Source: SZUA-309 sp965232595
Lineage (GTDB): Bacteria > Pseudomonadota > Gammaproteobacteria > Pseudomonadales > Azotimanducaceae
Length of the DNA stretch: 64,000 bases
Reading direction: 5' to 3'
NCBI GenBank assembly: GCA_965232595.1
Contig: OZ246983.1
Span: 3,410,001-3,474,000, forward strand
Positions 51,470 to 60,073 of this stretch are shown here, piece after piece. Made by a program: the position numbers and the translations under genes. A model generated the notes under the pieces. It saw nothing but the letters and a program-made list of their open reading frames with translations. It ran no database searches and was not told the origin of the DNA. Each line of letters opens with the position of its first letter. Position 1 is the stretch's first letter.

Positions 51470-52471
51470 ATGACCAACATCTTTCCCGATACCGATCCAC
51501 TGGCGAAGCAGGAGGGCATTCACCCTGCGGATGTGGCGGCCAAGGTGGACAGCAGCGTCGACGCGGCGGTGAAGCTGTCGGATGTGCTGAGCAAAGAAGA
51601 GATGCGGCCCTTCATGGTCCGCTCCGACGCGCGCGCCTGGTGGATGGTGTTCGTCAACGCCCTGATATTTGCCGGCGCCTTCGCGCTGCCGGCGCTATGG
51701 CCGAACCCGCTGACCATCGTGCTCAGCGTGCTCATCCTCGGCGGCCGGCAACTCGGCCTGGCGATCTTCTACCATGACTGTTCCCATGGCGTGTTCTTCA
51801 AAACCCGCTGGCTGAACGACGTGGTGGGTCACTGGATGGCTGGCGGCCTTCTGAACACGTCCATGTATGCGTACCGTGCCTATCACCTGAAGCATCATCA
51901 GTTTGCCGGCACCGAAGATGACCCGGATCTGGGTATCGCCAGGGCTTACCCCACCAGCGCAGACAGCATGAAGCGTAAGTTCAGCCGGGATCTGTCCGGC
52001 AGAACCGGCGTCAAGGCGCTCAAGGGGCAGCTCTCGAGGTTCGGCCTGAAGCGCAACCTGCCGTTCATCGTTGCGCACTCCCTGCTGATCGGGGCGCTGT
52101 GGGCGGCGGGAATTGTCTGGACCTACCTGCTCTGGTGGGTGGCCTACGTCTTCGTCCATCAGCTGATCACGCGGCTGCGCTTCATGGGTGAGCATGGTGT
52201 GTGCGTTGATCTGTTGAGCCCGGATGCTCGGGAGAATACCTGCACGACCCGCGTCGCCTGGTGGGAGCGGCTGCTGATCGCGCCGAACTACGTGAACTAC
52301 CACCTGGAGCATCACCTGTCCGCTGCCGTGCCCTGTTACCGGCTGAAGCCGCTGCACAAGCTGCTCACCGAGAAGGGGTTCTTCGACGGTTTCGATTGCC
52401 TCTCCCATGGCTACGTCGACGTGGTGAAGCGCGCCATGCGGACCGACAAAGTGGAGCTTGCGCCAGCCTGA
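51470..52471 (+). CDS. membrane fatty acid desaturase
   Basis: This 333-residue diiron membrane enzyme has the three histidine boxes of acyl-lipid desaturases and related hydroxylases: HDCSH at 102-106, HLKHH at 139-143 and HLEHH at 278-282. Two pairs of membrane segments lie around residues 60-100 and 195-235. It would introduce a double bond (or hydroxyl) into a lipid acyl chain with oxygen and electrons from a ferredoxin-type donor. ATG 51470 is chosen since CGGCAGGAC precedes it; the upstream in-frame ATG at 51371 lies in the promoter. It is divergent from a PaaX regulator and sits downstream of an inverted repeat; regulated membrane fluidity is the likely theme. Confidence 0.92.
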   Translation: MTNIFPDTDPLAKQEGIHPADVAAKVDSSVDAAVKLSDVLSKEEMRPFMVRSDARAWWMVFVNALIFAGAFALPALWPNPLTIVLSVLILGGRQLGLAIFYHDCSHGVFFKTRWLNDVVGHWMAGGLLNTSMYAYRAYHLKHHQFAGTEDDPDLGIARAYPTSADSMKRKFSRDLSGRTGVKALKGQLSRFGLKRNLPFIVAHSLLIGALWAAGIVWTYLLWWVAYVFVHQLITRLRFMGEHGVCVDLLSPDARENTCTTRVAWWERLLIAPNYVNYHLEHHLSAAVPCYRLKPLHKLLTEKGFFDGFDCLSHGYVDVVKRAMRTDKVELAPA

Positions 52472-52489
52472 TTCGGGTACACTCCCGGC

Positions 52490-53125
52490 ATGGATAAGCG
52501 CGGCTGGCAGCGCCTGCTCGGCAAGGTGCTCGCATACTACCTCTCTCTCCTGCTCGGCATGGTGGCCCTGCTTTACTTCGTCCCGTCCCTCGAGCCGTAC
52601 CTGCCGGTCGGCGGGCTGGACAAGTTCAGCAGCGGACCGTCGTTTGACGAGGTGGTGAGCACCTATCGGGAAACGGTGGAGAGCGACAAGGTCTTCCGCG
52701 GCGTCTACAGGATGATGGAGGCGGTGCTCATGTCCGTCGCCATCGGCCTCACCCTGCTGATCATGGTCCCTATCGTCTGGGTCTATCGCGCTTCCCAGAT
52801 TGGCGTCAGCGACAAGAAGAAAGACCGGACCGTGCTGGAAACGCTGGTGGTGCTGCCGGTGATCATCACCGGCATCGTTCTGATCATTCAGAACAGCATC
52901 GCGCTGGCTTTTGGCCTGGCTGGCATTGTTGCCGGGGTGCAGTACCGGAATCGGCTTGCGCTGTCAGTGGATGCGGCCTACCTCTTTGCGGCGATCGCCA
53001 TCGGCCTGGCCTCGGGCATTGAGGCGGTGGGGATCGGCATGATCACCGGGCTCTGGTTCTGCCTGACGCTGATTGTCGTCAGAATTCTCGGTCTCAGCGA
53101 GCCCGAGGCTTCCCCGCCAGGCTGA
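52490..53125 (+). CDS. DUF4956-like integral membrane protein
   Basis: The 211-residue protein has about five hydrophobic helices: one near residues 12-32, then after a soluble stretch (GPSFDEVVSTYRETVESDKVFRG) four more ending in ITGLWFCLTLIVVRILGL. The segment GLAGIVAGVQYRNRLALSVDAAYLFAAIAIGLASG matches the DUF4956 pattern of a nearly repeated Gly-rich core with R-x-R. Its function is unknown. It follows the desaturase by 18 bases and could be in the same transcript. The 3' end overlaps a convergent gene by 32 bases. Confidence 0.72.
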   Translation: MDKRGWQRLLGKVLAYYLSLLLGMVALLYFVPSLEPYLPVGGLDKFSSGPSFDEVVSTYRETVESDKVFRGVYRMMEAVLMSVAIGLTLLIMVPIVWVYRASQIGVSDKKKDRTVLETLVVLPVIITGIVLIIQNSIALAFGLAGIVAGVQYRNRLALSVDAAYLFAAIAIGLASGIEAVGIGMITGLWFCLTLIVVRILGLSEPEASPPG

Positions 53126-53477
53126 GCATGCGGTCGGCAATGGCCTGCCGATCCGGCTGTTGTCCCTGAAGAGCAGGCGTCATGCCGGGAATGGCCATGG
53201 AGCGAACGGTGCCTGAACGGCTGACCACGGTTTCCACCGCCCGATAGACGTCTGCCTCCGGGTTCTGCGCCAGCCAGGCGAGCCAGGCCTGGTCGAAGCG
53301 CTGGGAGCCGGGCTCGGTCGCACAGAGGGCGATCACCTGATCCAGGTCGGTATGGCCCCGCGGGTCGAAGTGGTTGTATGGATCTGCCTGAGTGCCTGCT
53401 GCGAGCAGGATCAACAGCGCGGCCGTCAGTGGTCGCAGGCTGCTTAGCGTTCGTCTGATTCGTCGAGTTCTGCTCAT
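53094..53477 (-). CDS. hypothetical exported protein
   Basis: This 127-residue protein has a basic amino end (MSRTRRIRRTLSSLRPLTAA) and a hydrophobic stretch LLILLAAG leading to a probable cleavage after TQA. The mature part has about 95 residues, with DPRGHTDLDQVIALCATEP and a helical LAWLAQNPEADVYRAVETVV. A single cysteine is present and no recognised domain. It overlaps the 3' end of the membrane protein gene by 32 bases. The signal peptide supports a real gene, but I cannot assign a function. Confidence 0.6.
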   Translation of the reverse strand: MSRTRRIRRTLSSLRPLTAALLILLAAGTQADPYNHFDPRGHTDLDQVIALCATEPGSQRFDQAWLAWLAQNPEADVYRAVETVVSRSGTVRSMAIPGMTPALQGQQPDRQAIADRMLSLAGKPRAR

Positions 53478-53632
53478 GGCCGGACTTTAGCAACCCTGTT
53501 GGCCGGTCGCCGGTTTGCTGCTCAGGAGTGTGATCCGTTTGCCGTTTAATGAGGAATCGGGTTCCGCCGTTGAAGCCTCGTACCGGCCCTGGCAGAGTGA
53601 CTGGCTCAATTTTTTCGGTGAGGGAAGCAGTA

Positions 53633-54628
53633 ATGGATCAGTTCGAGGGCCGCATCGCGGTAGTAACAGGTGGCGGCACGGGCATGGGCAGAGAGCTCTG
53701 TCTGGCCCTGGTGAAGGCAGGGGCTCATGTGGCGACCTGCGACGTGCTGGAAGAGAACCTGGCGGAAACCCGGAAGCTCTGCGAAGCAGCCGCGTCAGAA
53801 GACGTGCGCTTCACCACCCATCGCTGCGACGTGTCCAGCGAGTCGGACGTGATTGCCTTCCGGGATGAGGTGGTTGCGCAGCACGAGACGGATCACATCA
53901 ACCTGCTGTTCAACAACGCCGGTATTGCCGGTGGCGGGGACTTCGTGGAAGGGGAGCGGGATGAGTGGGAGCGCACCTTCGGCGTCTGCTGGTACGGGGT
54001 CTATTACTGCAGCCGTGCCTTCATGTCTCTGCTGGTCGCCAGCGATGAGGGTTACCTGGTCAACACCTCGAGCGTCAACGGCTTCTGGGCCAACATCGGG
54101 CCAGGCGTGCCGCACACGGCATACAGCGCTGCCAAGTTCGCGGTCAAAGGCTTCACCGAGGCGATGGTCACCAACCTTCGGGTGTCGGCGCCGCACGTGA
54201 AGGCGGCCGTGGTGATGCCCGGCCACATCGGCACATCCATTGCGCTCAACACTTCCCAGGTGCACGGCAAAGGCACCGCCATGGACATGTCCGCCGAAGA
54301 GGTCGCGCTCGTGCGGAAGCGTATGTCTGACCAGGGTATGCCCGTGGACAACCTGCCGGATGACGATATCCGCAACGCCATTCACCAGCGCGGCATCGAG
54401 TTCCGTGACAACGCGCCAACCACGGCAGCACAGGCCGCTGAAATCATCCTCGACGGTGTGCGCAACGATCGCTGGCGCATTCTGGTCGGTGAGGATGCGC
54501 ACCGGCTCGACCGTCTCGTACGTGAGTTCCCGGAGGAAGCCTACGAGCTTTCCTTCCTCGAGAAGCTTGCCGACCAGAACGTGTTCGAGCGCATGTCGAC
54601 CATGGGCAACAATCAGGAACAAGCCTGA
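53633..54628 (+). CDS. SDR family oxidoreductase
   Basis: This 331-residue protein has the classical SDR amino part: VTGGGTGMGRELC at residues 10-22, NNAGIAGGGDF near residue 90, NTSSVNG and the catalytic YSAAK near 160-164. It has about 80 extra carboxy-terminal residues (from RKRMSDQGMPVDN to the end) compared with the 250-residue norm, seen in several Gammaproteobacterial alcohol or steroid dehydrogenases of this subgroup. ATG 53633 is used with GAGGGAAG upstream; the 28 in-frame residues before it do not resemble the family. Its substrate is unknown. A palindromic hairpin follows the stop. Confidence 0.9.
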   Translation: MDQFEGRIAVVTGGGTGMGRELCLALVKAGAHVATCDVLEENLAETRKLCEAAASEDVRFTTHRCDVSSESDVIAFRDEVVAQHETDHINLLFNNAGIAGGGDFVEGERDEWERTFGVCWYGVYYCSRAFMSLLVASDEGYLVNTSSVNGFWANIGPGVPHTAYSAAKFAVKGFTEAMVTNLRVSAPHVKAAVVMPGHIGTSIALNTSQVHGKGTAMDMSAEEVALVRKRMSDQGMPVDNLPDDDIRNAIHQRGIEFRDNAPTTAAQAAEIILDGVRNDRWRILVGEDAHRLDRLVREFPEEAYELSFLEKLADQNVFERMSTMGNNQEQA

Positions 54629-54646
54629 CTGTAAGCCCGCTTAGCG

Positions 54647-54677
54647 TTCTGCAGAGTTTCTCGATGACTCTGCAGAA
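54647..54677. other. 11-bp perfect inverted repeat after the SDR gene
   Basis: TTCTGCAGAGT and ACTCTGCAGAA, separated by nine bases, could form a stable stem 18 bases after the SDR stop. No T run follows, so it is not a classic terminator; it may protect the transcript end or bind a protein. Confidence 0.5.
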
Positions 54678-54849
54678 TGCTTCCACCAGACCTCCTTTCT
54701 AACCGCTTGTCCGGACCTCGTCGTCGGTTCAGTCTTTTCTCAGTGCGATCGGGAGCGCGGGGAAAACAAGCCGACAGACGCTTGCTTGCCCGCGCTGCTC
54801 AGAAGAGCCAACACCAACCAACAACGAGCGGGTCGCACGAGGAGGGGTT

Positions 54850-55578
54850 ATGTTCATCATTTCCAGACTGATGCTGGTGCTGACGCCTGCCGGTTTGCTT
54901 GCGGGCTGCACGCTGATGGAGGCAACGTCCGATCGGGCGCTGATATCCAGACACACGGGAGAGGTCCGGGCCGTTGCCACACGGGCTGATCGCCGCATTA
55001 CCTTCGTGGACGAGAACTGGATGTGGGGGGAAGACAGGGAGCGGGAAAACGTCGCTTACCGGATGACGATGACCTCTGACGTCACGCCGGCGGACCAGTA
55101 CATGTTCGAGCATTACCAGGCTCACCACTACTGCGCCGAACCGTCACCGGACGTCAGCCAGGACCTGATCACGCAGCTCGCCGCCGAGTTCGGCAAGGGC
55201 GGGCTCGGCCTCAGTGGCCAGCTCGACTCCGCATCCGGTATCGAGTCGCTGTTTAACCGATCGCAGGGTGTGCAGCTGTTTCGGGACGGGCTCTTCGCGC
55301 TCTGTCAGGCGCACCACAACGGCGCCGTTGGCGCGGAAGAGTACGGGCTGTTCATCGCTTCGCTGATCGAGCGGACCAGCTACCTGATTGCGCTGGAGCT
55401 GGCCTTGTCACCGGGCGCGAGCAGTCCGGACCGGGAGCTGACCGGTCTGGCCGAGATCGTCGACACCGCGCTCACCCACATGGCGCCGAAGTCGAGACTG
55501 CGCTGGCAGGGTGACGGCATGGTGGCGGCCAGCGAGGGCGCGGTGGACTGCAGCATGGGAGGCTGCGTACATCCCTGA
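54850..55578 (+). CDS. putative lipoprotein of unknown function
   Basis: The 242-residue protein has a type II signal with lipobox LLAGC, giving an acylated Cys20. The mature part of about 220 residues is mostly helical, with no domain I recognise. Several cysteines (HHYCAEPS, ALCQAHHN and two near the carboxy end DCSMGGC) could form disulfides in the periplasm. ATG 54850 has the strong GAGGAGGGG ribosome site. It ends 70 bases before an ECF41-type sigma factor and may or may not share its control; the sigma promoter lies in the gap and reads away from it. Confidence 0.8.
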   Translation: MFIISRLMLVLTPAGLLAGCTLMEATSDRALISRHTGEVRAVATRADRRITFVDENWMWGEDRERENVAYRMTMTSDVTPADQYMFEHYQAHHYCAEPSPDVSQDLITQLAAEFGKGGLGLSGQLDSASGIESLFNRSQGVQLFRDGLFALCQAHHNGAVGAEEYGLFIASLIERTSYLIALELALSPGASSPDRELTGLAEIVDTALTHMAPKSRLRWQGDGMVAASEGAVDCSMGGCVHP

Positions 55579-55586
55579 ACGGCGGT

Positions 55587-55613
55587 TGTCACATTTTCCT
55601 CCGTTCGGACGTC
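55587..55613 (+). promoter_or_regulatory. ECF41-type promoter (TGTCACA-N16-CGTC)
   Basis: TGTCACA (55587-55593) and CGTC (55610-55613) are separated by exactly 16 bases, matching the known target motif of ECF41 sigma factors. It sits 35 bases before the start of the ECF41 gene itself, so positive autoregulation is expected. Confidence 0.85.
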
Positions 55614-55648
55614 TAGTAGGGTAAGTCAGAACCCGTCAGGAGAATTCA

Positions 55649-56491
55649 GTGGCAGCTTCCCGTCTCGAACGGCTTGCTTACCGCATGCTCGGCAGCGTCG
55701 CCGACGCCGAGGACGTGGTTCAGGAGGCGCGCCTCAAGCTGCTCAAGCAGGAGCAGCAGCCGGACAACGAGGAGGCCTGGTTGTTTCGGGTGGTCAGCAA
55801 CCTGTCGCTGGACCGCCTGCGGGAGCAGAAGCGCCGGCGTGAAAGCTACCCCGGTCCCTGGCTGCCCGAACCGCTGCCGACCGGCGATCCTGATCACGTA
55901 ACCGAACTTGCCGAAGATCTGTCCATGGGTTTCGTGCTCATGCTGGAACGTTTGAGCCCGGTTGAACGGGCGGTGTTTGTCCTGCGCGAAGGATTTGATC
56001 TCAGCTTTGATGACATCGGCACCGCATTGGACGCCAGTGCTGCCAGCTGCCGGCAGCGTTACCGGCGCGCCAAAGCGCACCTGCAGTCGCCGACGCCGCG
56101 CCGGCAGGATGACTCCGCCGAGCAGAAAGCGATGCTGGACAGGCTGCTGGCGGCAGTGGCCGAACGGGATCTGGATGGCCTGGTAACGCTGTTTGCGGAA
56201 GACTGCGTGGCCTACGCCGATGGTGGCGGTGTGGTCAGCGCGGCAATCATCCCGATCGTCGAGCCGCGGCGGATTGCGCAGGTCACCATGCACACGTCGC
56301 ACAAGCTTCTTGAGGCAGGCAACGTCGAGTTCACCTGGCACGATCTCAACGGCGGCCCCGGCGTGCTGGTTGTGCTCGAGGGCGAGCTCGCTGCAACCCT
56401 GCAGCTCGAGGTCGCTGACGGGCAGATCGTCGGCCTCTACATCGTTCGCAACCCGGAAAAGCTTGCACACCTCGCCACACTCCTGAAATGA
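55649..56491 (+). CDS. ECF41 (SigJ-like) RNA polymerase sigma factor with SnoaL-like carboxy domain
   Basis: This 280-residue protein has sigma region 2 (ERLAYRMLGSVADAEDVVQEARLKLL) and region 4 (LERLSPVERAVFVLREGFDLSFDDIG), followed by a SnoaL-like carboxy-terminal domain from about residue 160. In that domain, DGGGV at 191-195 and NPEKL at 268-272 are near-matches of the conserved DGGGK and NPDKL motifs of the ECF41 group, which use the extension in place of an anti-sigma factor. The start is GTG 55649 with CAGGAG upstream. Its promoter matches the ECF41 target. ECF41 genes usually sit next to a DoxX, CMD-domain or oxidoreductase gene; here the neighbours are a lipoprotein and a cation exchanger, an unusual setting. 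Confidence 0.93.
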   Translation: MAASRLERLAYRMLGSVADAEDVVQEARLKLLKQEQQPDNEEAWLFRVVSNLSLDRLREQKRRRESYPGPWLPEPLPTGDPDHVTELAEDLSMGFVLMLERLSPVERAVFVLREGFDLSFDDIGTALDASAASCRQRYRRAKAHLQSPTPRRQDDSAEQKAMLDRLLAAVAERDLDGLVTLFAEDCVAYADGGGVVSAAIIPIVEPRRIAQVTMHTSHKLLEAGNVEFTWHDLNGGPGVLVVLEGELAATLQLEVADGQIVGLYIVRNPEKLAHLATLLK

Positions 56492-56532
56492 TCGCGAACT
56501 GATTCACTTCCTGGCGAGGCCGTTTAGCAGTA

Positions 56533-57498
56533 GTGGCAGATTCCGCGCCTCTGGCGCTTCTCCTCGTCGGTCTGGCGGCCATCGTCTGGGCAACCCACAT
56601 CGTGGTGGAAAACGCGATCGTGGTGGCGCGCCATCATCGGGTATCGGACTTTTTCATCGGCGTGGTGGTGCTGGCGGTCGGCAGCGATCTTCCGGAAATC
56701 GTGGTGTCCCTGGACGCGGCGTTGCGGCAGCTGGCGGACCAGGAGACCGATAACCTCATCATTGGTAACGCCATCGGCAGCTGCTTCGGCCAGCTGGGGA
56801 TGGTCATCGGCATCGCCGGCCTGATCGGCCAGCTTTCGCTGCCGCGGGAGCAGCTGGTTCGGCATGGTGGCTTCCTCATCGCCGCAACCTTGGGTCTGTT
56901 CCTGATCGGCTGGGATGGCGCCGTGACAAGGCTCGAAGGCATGCTGATGATCCTCAGCTTCGCCGGCTACATCTACCTGGTGATTCACGATGAAGGGCTG
57001 ATCACCGGAACCCGCAGCCTGGAAGCCGATGAGGAGCGTGAGCGTCGCAGCATCGCCGGTAACTGGATCCGGCTGCTGATCGGCATCGCCGCGGTGGTGC
57101 TGTCCGCCGAGCTCATCGTCCAGTCCGCCATGACCCTGGCAGCCAACTGGGGCGTCGATCAGTCCTTCATCGGCATCGCCATCATCGGCGTCGGTACCAG
57201 CCTGCCCGAGGTGGTGATATCCGTCGCCGCCGTGTTGCGGCGTCGAGCGGGACTGTCGGTGGGCAACCTGCTGGGCAGCAACATCCTGGATACCCTGCTG
57301 CCGATTGGACTGGCGGCGCTGATCGTCGACGTCAGCTTCCCCCGGGCGATCCTCACCTTCGACCTGCCCATGCTGATGGGCCTGACGCTACTGGTCCTGT
57401 CGTTTCTGTTTTTAAGGAACGGGGTGCGTTGGCCGCAGGCCGCTGTGGTGCTTGCCGCCTACTGCTCCTACCTGATCACGCTGACCCGGAGCCTCTGA
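56533..57498 (+). CDS. Na+/Ca2+ exchanger family protein
   Basis: The 321-residue membrane protein has about ten helices and the two inverted alpha repeats of the CaCA superfamily: VLAVGSDLPEIVVSLDAAL with GNAIGSCFGQLG, and IGVGTSLPEVVISVAAV with GNLLGSNILDTL. The two glutamates (in LPE) bind the ion. It would expel calcium in exchange for sodium or protons. GTG 56533 is used. It starts 41 bases after the sigma factor gene and may be on the same transcript, making it a candidate target of the ECF41 factor. The end overlaps a convergent glycosyltransferase by 23 bases. Confidence 0.92.
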   Translation: MADSAPLALLLVGLAAIVWATHIVVENAIVVARHHRVSDFFIGVVVLAVGSDLPEIVVSLDAALRQLADQETDNLIIGNAIGSCFGQLGMVIGIAGLIGQLSLPREQLVRHGGFLIAATLGLFLIGWDGAVTRLEGMLMILSFAGYIYLVIHDEGLITGTRSLEADEERERRSIAGNWIRLLIGIAAVVLSAELIVQSAMTLAANWGVDQSFIGIAIIGVGTSLPEVVISVAAVLRRRAGLSVGNLLGSNILDTLLPIGLAALIVDVSFPRAILTFDLPMLMGLTLLVLSFLFLRNGVRWPQAAVVLAAYCSYLITLTRSL

Positions 57499-58513
57499 CG
57501 GCGGGTTCGCCGGGATACCGGGCGGAAGCCAGGTTGGCTTCGAACTGACGGGCCGAGTTTTCCCAGGTGTGTTCCAGCGCCCGGGCCCGACAGATGGCCG
57601 GATCAATGCCGATAGCGCCTTTGATTGCGGTTGCCAGATCATCGTCCAGCACGCCGGCGCCGCTGTCGGCGACCACGTCTTTCGGCCCCTGAACGGGGTA
57701 AGCAGCCACCGGGATGCCGCAGGCCATGGCTTCCAGGTTCACCAGGCCCAAGGTGTCGGTTTTCGATGGGAAAACGAACACGTCCGCCGCGCAGTAGTGC
57801 GCCACCAGCTCATCACCCTGCTTGACCCCGGCGAAGTAGGCGTCCGGGTATTTCTCCTCCAGCTCCTCGCGCTGCGGGCCATCGCCCACCAGCACCTTGC
57901 TGCCGGGTGTGTCGGCCTGCAGGAACTCTTCGATGCTTTTCTCGACGGCGATCCGACCCACATAGATCTGAATGGGGCGGGGCAGGTTCAGCTCCACCGG
58001 CGTGATGGGCCGGAACAGCTCGGTATCGACGCCGCGAATCCACTGCACCAGGTTGCTGAAACCGTAGCCCTCCAGCATCTCGCACATGCTCGGGGTGTTG
58101 TACATGGTGCGCGCAGCGCCGCCGTGAAAACGGCGCAGGCCGGCAAAGGTCCAGCGTGCCGGGATGCCGAATCGCAGCTCCAGGTACTGCGGGAACAGGG
58201 TGTGGAACGAGGTGGTGAACGGCATCTTGCGCCGCTTCAGGCACCAGCGGGCGTTCAGCCCGAGCGGCCCTTCGGTGGCGATATGCACGGCGTCCGGTTC
58301 CGTCTGATCGATGATCCGGCCGACGGAACGGGGCGTTGCCAGCGCCAGCCTGATTTCGGGATAGGTCGGTGCCGGCACGTTCCGGAACCGATCAGGGCCC
58401 AGCACCACCACCTCGTGACCGCGGGCCTCGAGCAGCTCGCTGACCGTGGAGAGCGCGCGGACCACGCCGTTGACCTGGGGATACCAGGCATCGGTGATCA
58501 GCAGCAGGCGCAT
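57476..58513 (-). CDS. GT4-family glycosyltransferase
   Basis: This 345-residue GT-B enzyme opens with MRLLLITDAWYPQVNGVVRAL, has YVGRIAVEKSIEEFLQA near residue 190, the GDGPQREELEEKYPDAYFAG block, and the acceptor and donor site FPSKTDTLGLVNLEAMACGIPVAA with the EX7E-type glutamate near residue 270. It most resembles mannosyl- or sulfoquinovosyl-like transferases that act on diacylglycerol (the SqdX/MgtA type). It would add a sugar from a nucleotide donor to a lipid or polymer acceptor. The ATG sits 54 bases from the preceding MFS gene stop. No polysaccharide cluster surrounds it. Confidence 0.88.
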   Translation of the reverse strand: MRLLLITDAWYPQVNGVVRALSTVSELLEARGHEVVVLGPDRFRNVPAPTYPEIRLALATPRSVGRIIDQTEPDAVHIATEGPLGLNARWCLKRRKMPFTTSFHTLFPQYLELRFGIPARWTFAGLRRFHGGAARTMYNTPSMCEMLEGYGFSNLVQWIRGVDTELFRPITPVELNLPRPIQIYVGRIAVEKSIEEFLQADTPGSKVLVGDGPQREELEEKYPDAYFAGVKQGDELVAHYCAADVFVFPSKTDTLGLVNLEAMACGIPVAAYPVQGPKDVVADSGAGVLDDDLATAIKGAIGIDPAICRARALEHTWENSARQFEANLASARYPGEPAVRGSGSA

Positions 58514-58567
58514 GGTTTCATTGGCTCGGGCATGTTCGGCCGCATGGTAGCGGCAAGCGCGCGGATC

Positions 58568-59971
58568 TCAAGCGTTCGCTCTGCTTTCGATGGTTGCCCT
58601 GGCCGCTGCGTGCTCGGCCTCGTTGAAGGCGAAGCGGGTGAACAGCAGGCCGCCGATGATGTAGCAGCCCGCGGGCAGCAGGCCGAAGATGGCGCGAATG
58701 GCGCCAACGGTCTCTTCGCTCTGCACGGCGTTGGGCTCGAAGCCGGAGTACTGCAGCACCAGCCCGGTGATCAACGCGCACAGCGAAGCTGAGCTTTTGC
58801 GGATCAGGTTCCAGACGGCCAGGTACGCCCCTTCCTTGCGATCGCCGGTTTGCAGCTCGTCGTAGTCGATTACGTCCGCCTGGATGGCCGGCTGAGCCAC
58901 CGCACCGCAACCGGCGAGGAAGCCGCAGCAGAAGGTGAGCACCCAGAAGATCCAGCCGGGCTCGGCGAGGAAGTAGAAGCCGATGAAGGGTAGGGCAGAG
59001 AGCAGGAGCGCGCCGGTCCAGGCTTTCTGCTTGCCGATGCGCCGGGCCAGCCACATCCAGAACGGCGTGAAGATCACCTGCGGCAGCGCGTAAGTCATCA
59101 TCACGGCCACCAGGTAGGCCTCGAGCGGGAAGACGTAGGCGACCAGGTAAGGGGTCAGGGTCATGATGCTGGCGATGCCGTAGGTCTCGATCGCAAACAC
59201 GATCAGCAGCAGGCGGGCGTGCTGGTTCCGGAACACGTCCAGTACCGAGCGGACCACGCTCTGATTGCCCCGGCCCTGGTAGTCGGAACGCTCCGGAAGA
59301 AACCGCGTGGTGATCACAACGGCCAGGAAAACGATGACGGCGGCAATCACCGACAGGTCGAAGGCAAAGCCCCGTTTGTCCTCCGCCATGGTCATCAGCT
59401 GCAGGGTGCCCATGCCGATGATGCTGCCGAGAAAGCCGATCATGTGGACATAGCCGAACAGCCGGGTCCGCTCGTGATAGTGCGGCGTGAGCTCCATGCC
59501 GAGCGCGCTGTGCGGGATCAGGTAGGCCGTGCTGGCGGTTTCGTAGACGAGCAGGGCGAAGGCCATCCAGGCGACCAGCGCGTAGCCGCTGAGCTCGCCG
59601 GGCGGTGACCAGATCATGACGATGCCGATGGCCATGGGCAGGGCGGAGGCATAGAGCCAGACGCGACGGCGGCCGATCCGGGAGCGGGTGCGATCAGACA
59701 GGTAGCCGACCAGCGGATCGGTGAAGCCATCCCAGAGCCTTGCGGCGGCGATCAGGATGCCCATGGTGGCAGGCGCAATCAGGAGCACGTCGGTGGCGTA
59801 CTTCATCAGGTAGACGCTGAACATGACGCCCATCATCGAGAACGCCACCCGGGAAAGGGTGAACGACCAGATGACGCTGATCTGCAGCCGGTCGCCGGTA
59901 GCGGCGCTGGCAGGGGTGTCGGGCTCCGCCCTCTGGGTCTCAGAGGTACTGCTGGGTGCGGTCTCAGCCAT
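58568..59971 (-). CDS. GPH-family sodium/sugar symporter (MFS)
   Basis: The 467-residue transporter has twelve membrane segments and the glycoside-pentoside-hexuronide symporter signature: ARLWDGFTDPLVGYLSDRTRSRIGRRRVW near residue 65, with the DGFxDP and RxxGRRR cytoplasmic loop. It moves a sugar or glycoside with sodium or protons. ATG 59971 (MAETAPSST) is favoured by GGTGAG upstream over an in-frame ATG 14 codons earlier. It is upstream of the glycosyltransferase on the same strand and may be in its transcript. The substrate cannot be read; a few relatives carry lysolipids. Confidence 0.9.
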   Translation of the reverse strand: MAETAPSSTSETQRAEPDTPASAATGDRLQISVIWSFTLSRVAFSMMGVMFSVYLMKYATDVLLIAPATMGILIAAARLWDGFTDPLVGYLSDRTRSRIGRRRVWLYASALPMAIGIVMIWSPPGELSGYALVAWMAFALLVYETASTAYLIPHSALGMELTPHYHERTRLFGYVHMIGFLGSIIGMGTLQLMTMAEDKRGFAFDLSVIAAVIVFLAVVITTRFLPERSDYQGRGNQSVVRSVLDVFRNQHARLLLIVFAIETYGIASIMTLTPYLVAYVFPLEAYLVAVMMTYALPQVIFTPFWMWLARRIGKQKAWTGALLLSALPFIGFYFLAEPGWIFWVLTFCCGFLAGCGAVAQPAIQADVIDYDELQTGDRKEGAYLAVWNLIRKSSASLCALITGLVLQYSGFEPNAVQSEETVGAIRAIFGLLPAGCYIIGGLLFTRFAFNEAEHAAARATIESRANA

Positions 59972-60073
59972 CTCACCATCATAACGGCTGCGGGTGGTTG
60001 GCGCCGCAGGCACCTAAAGTGAGAGAATGCGCGACTTTCGCGTTCCGGCGTCACCCTTTCGAGGAGGCAAATT

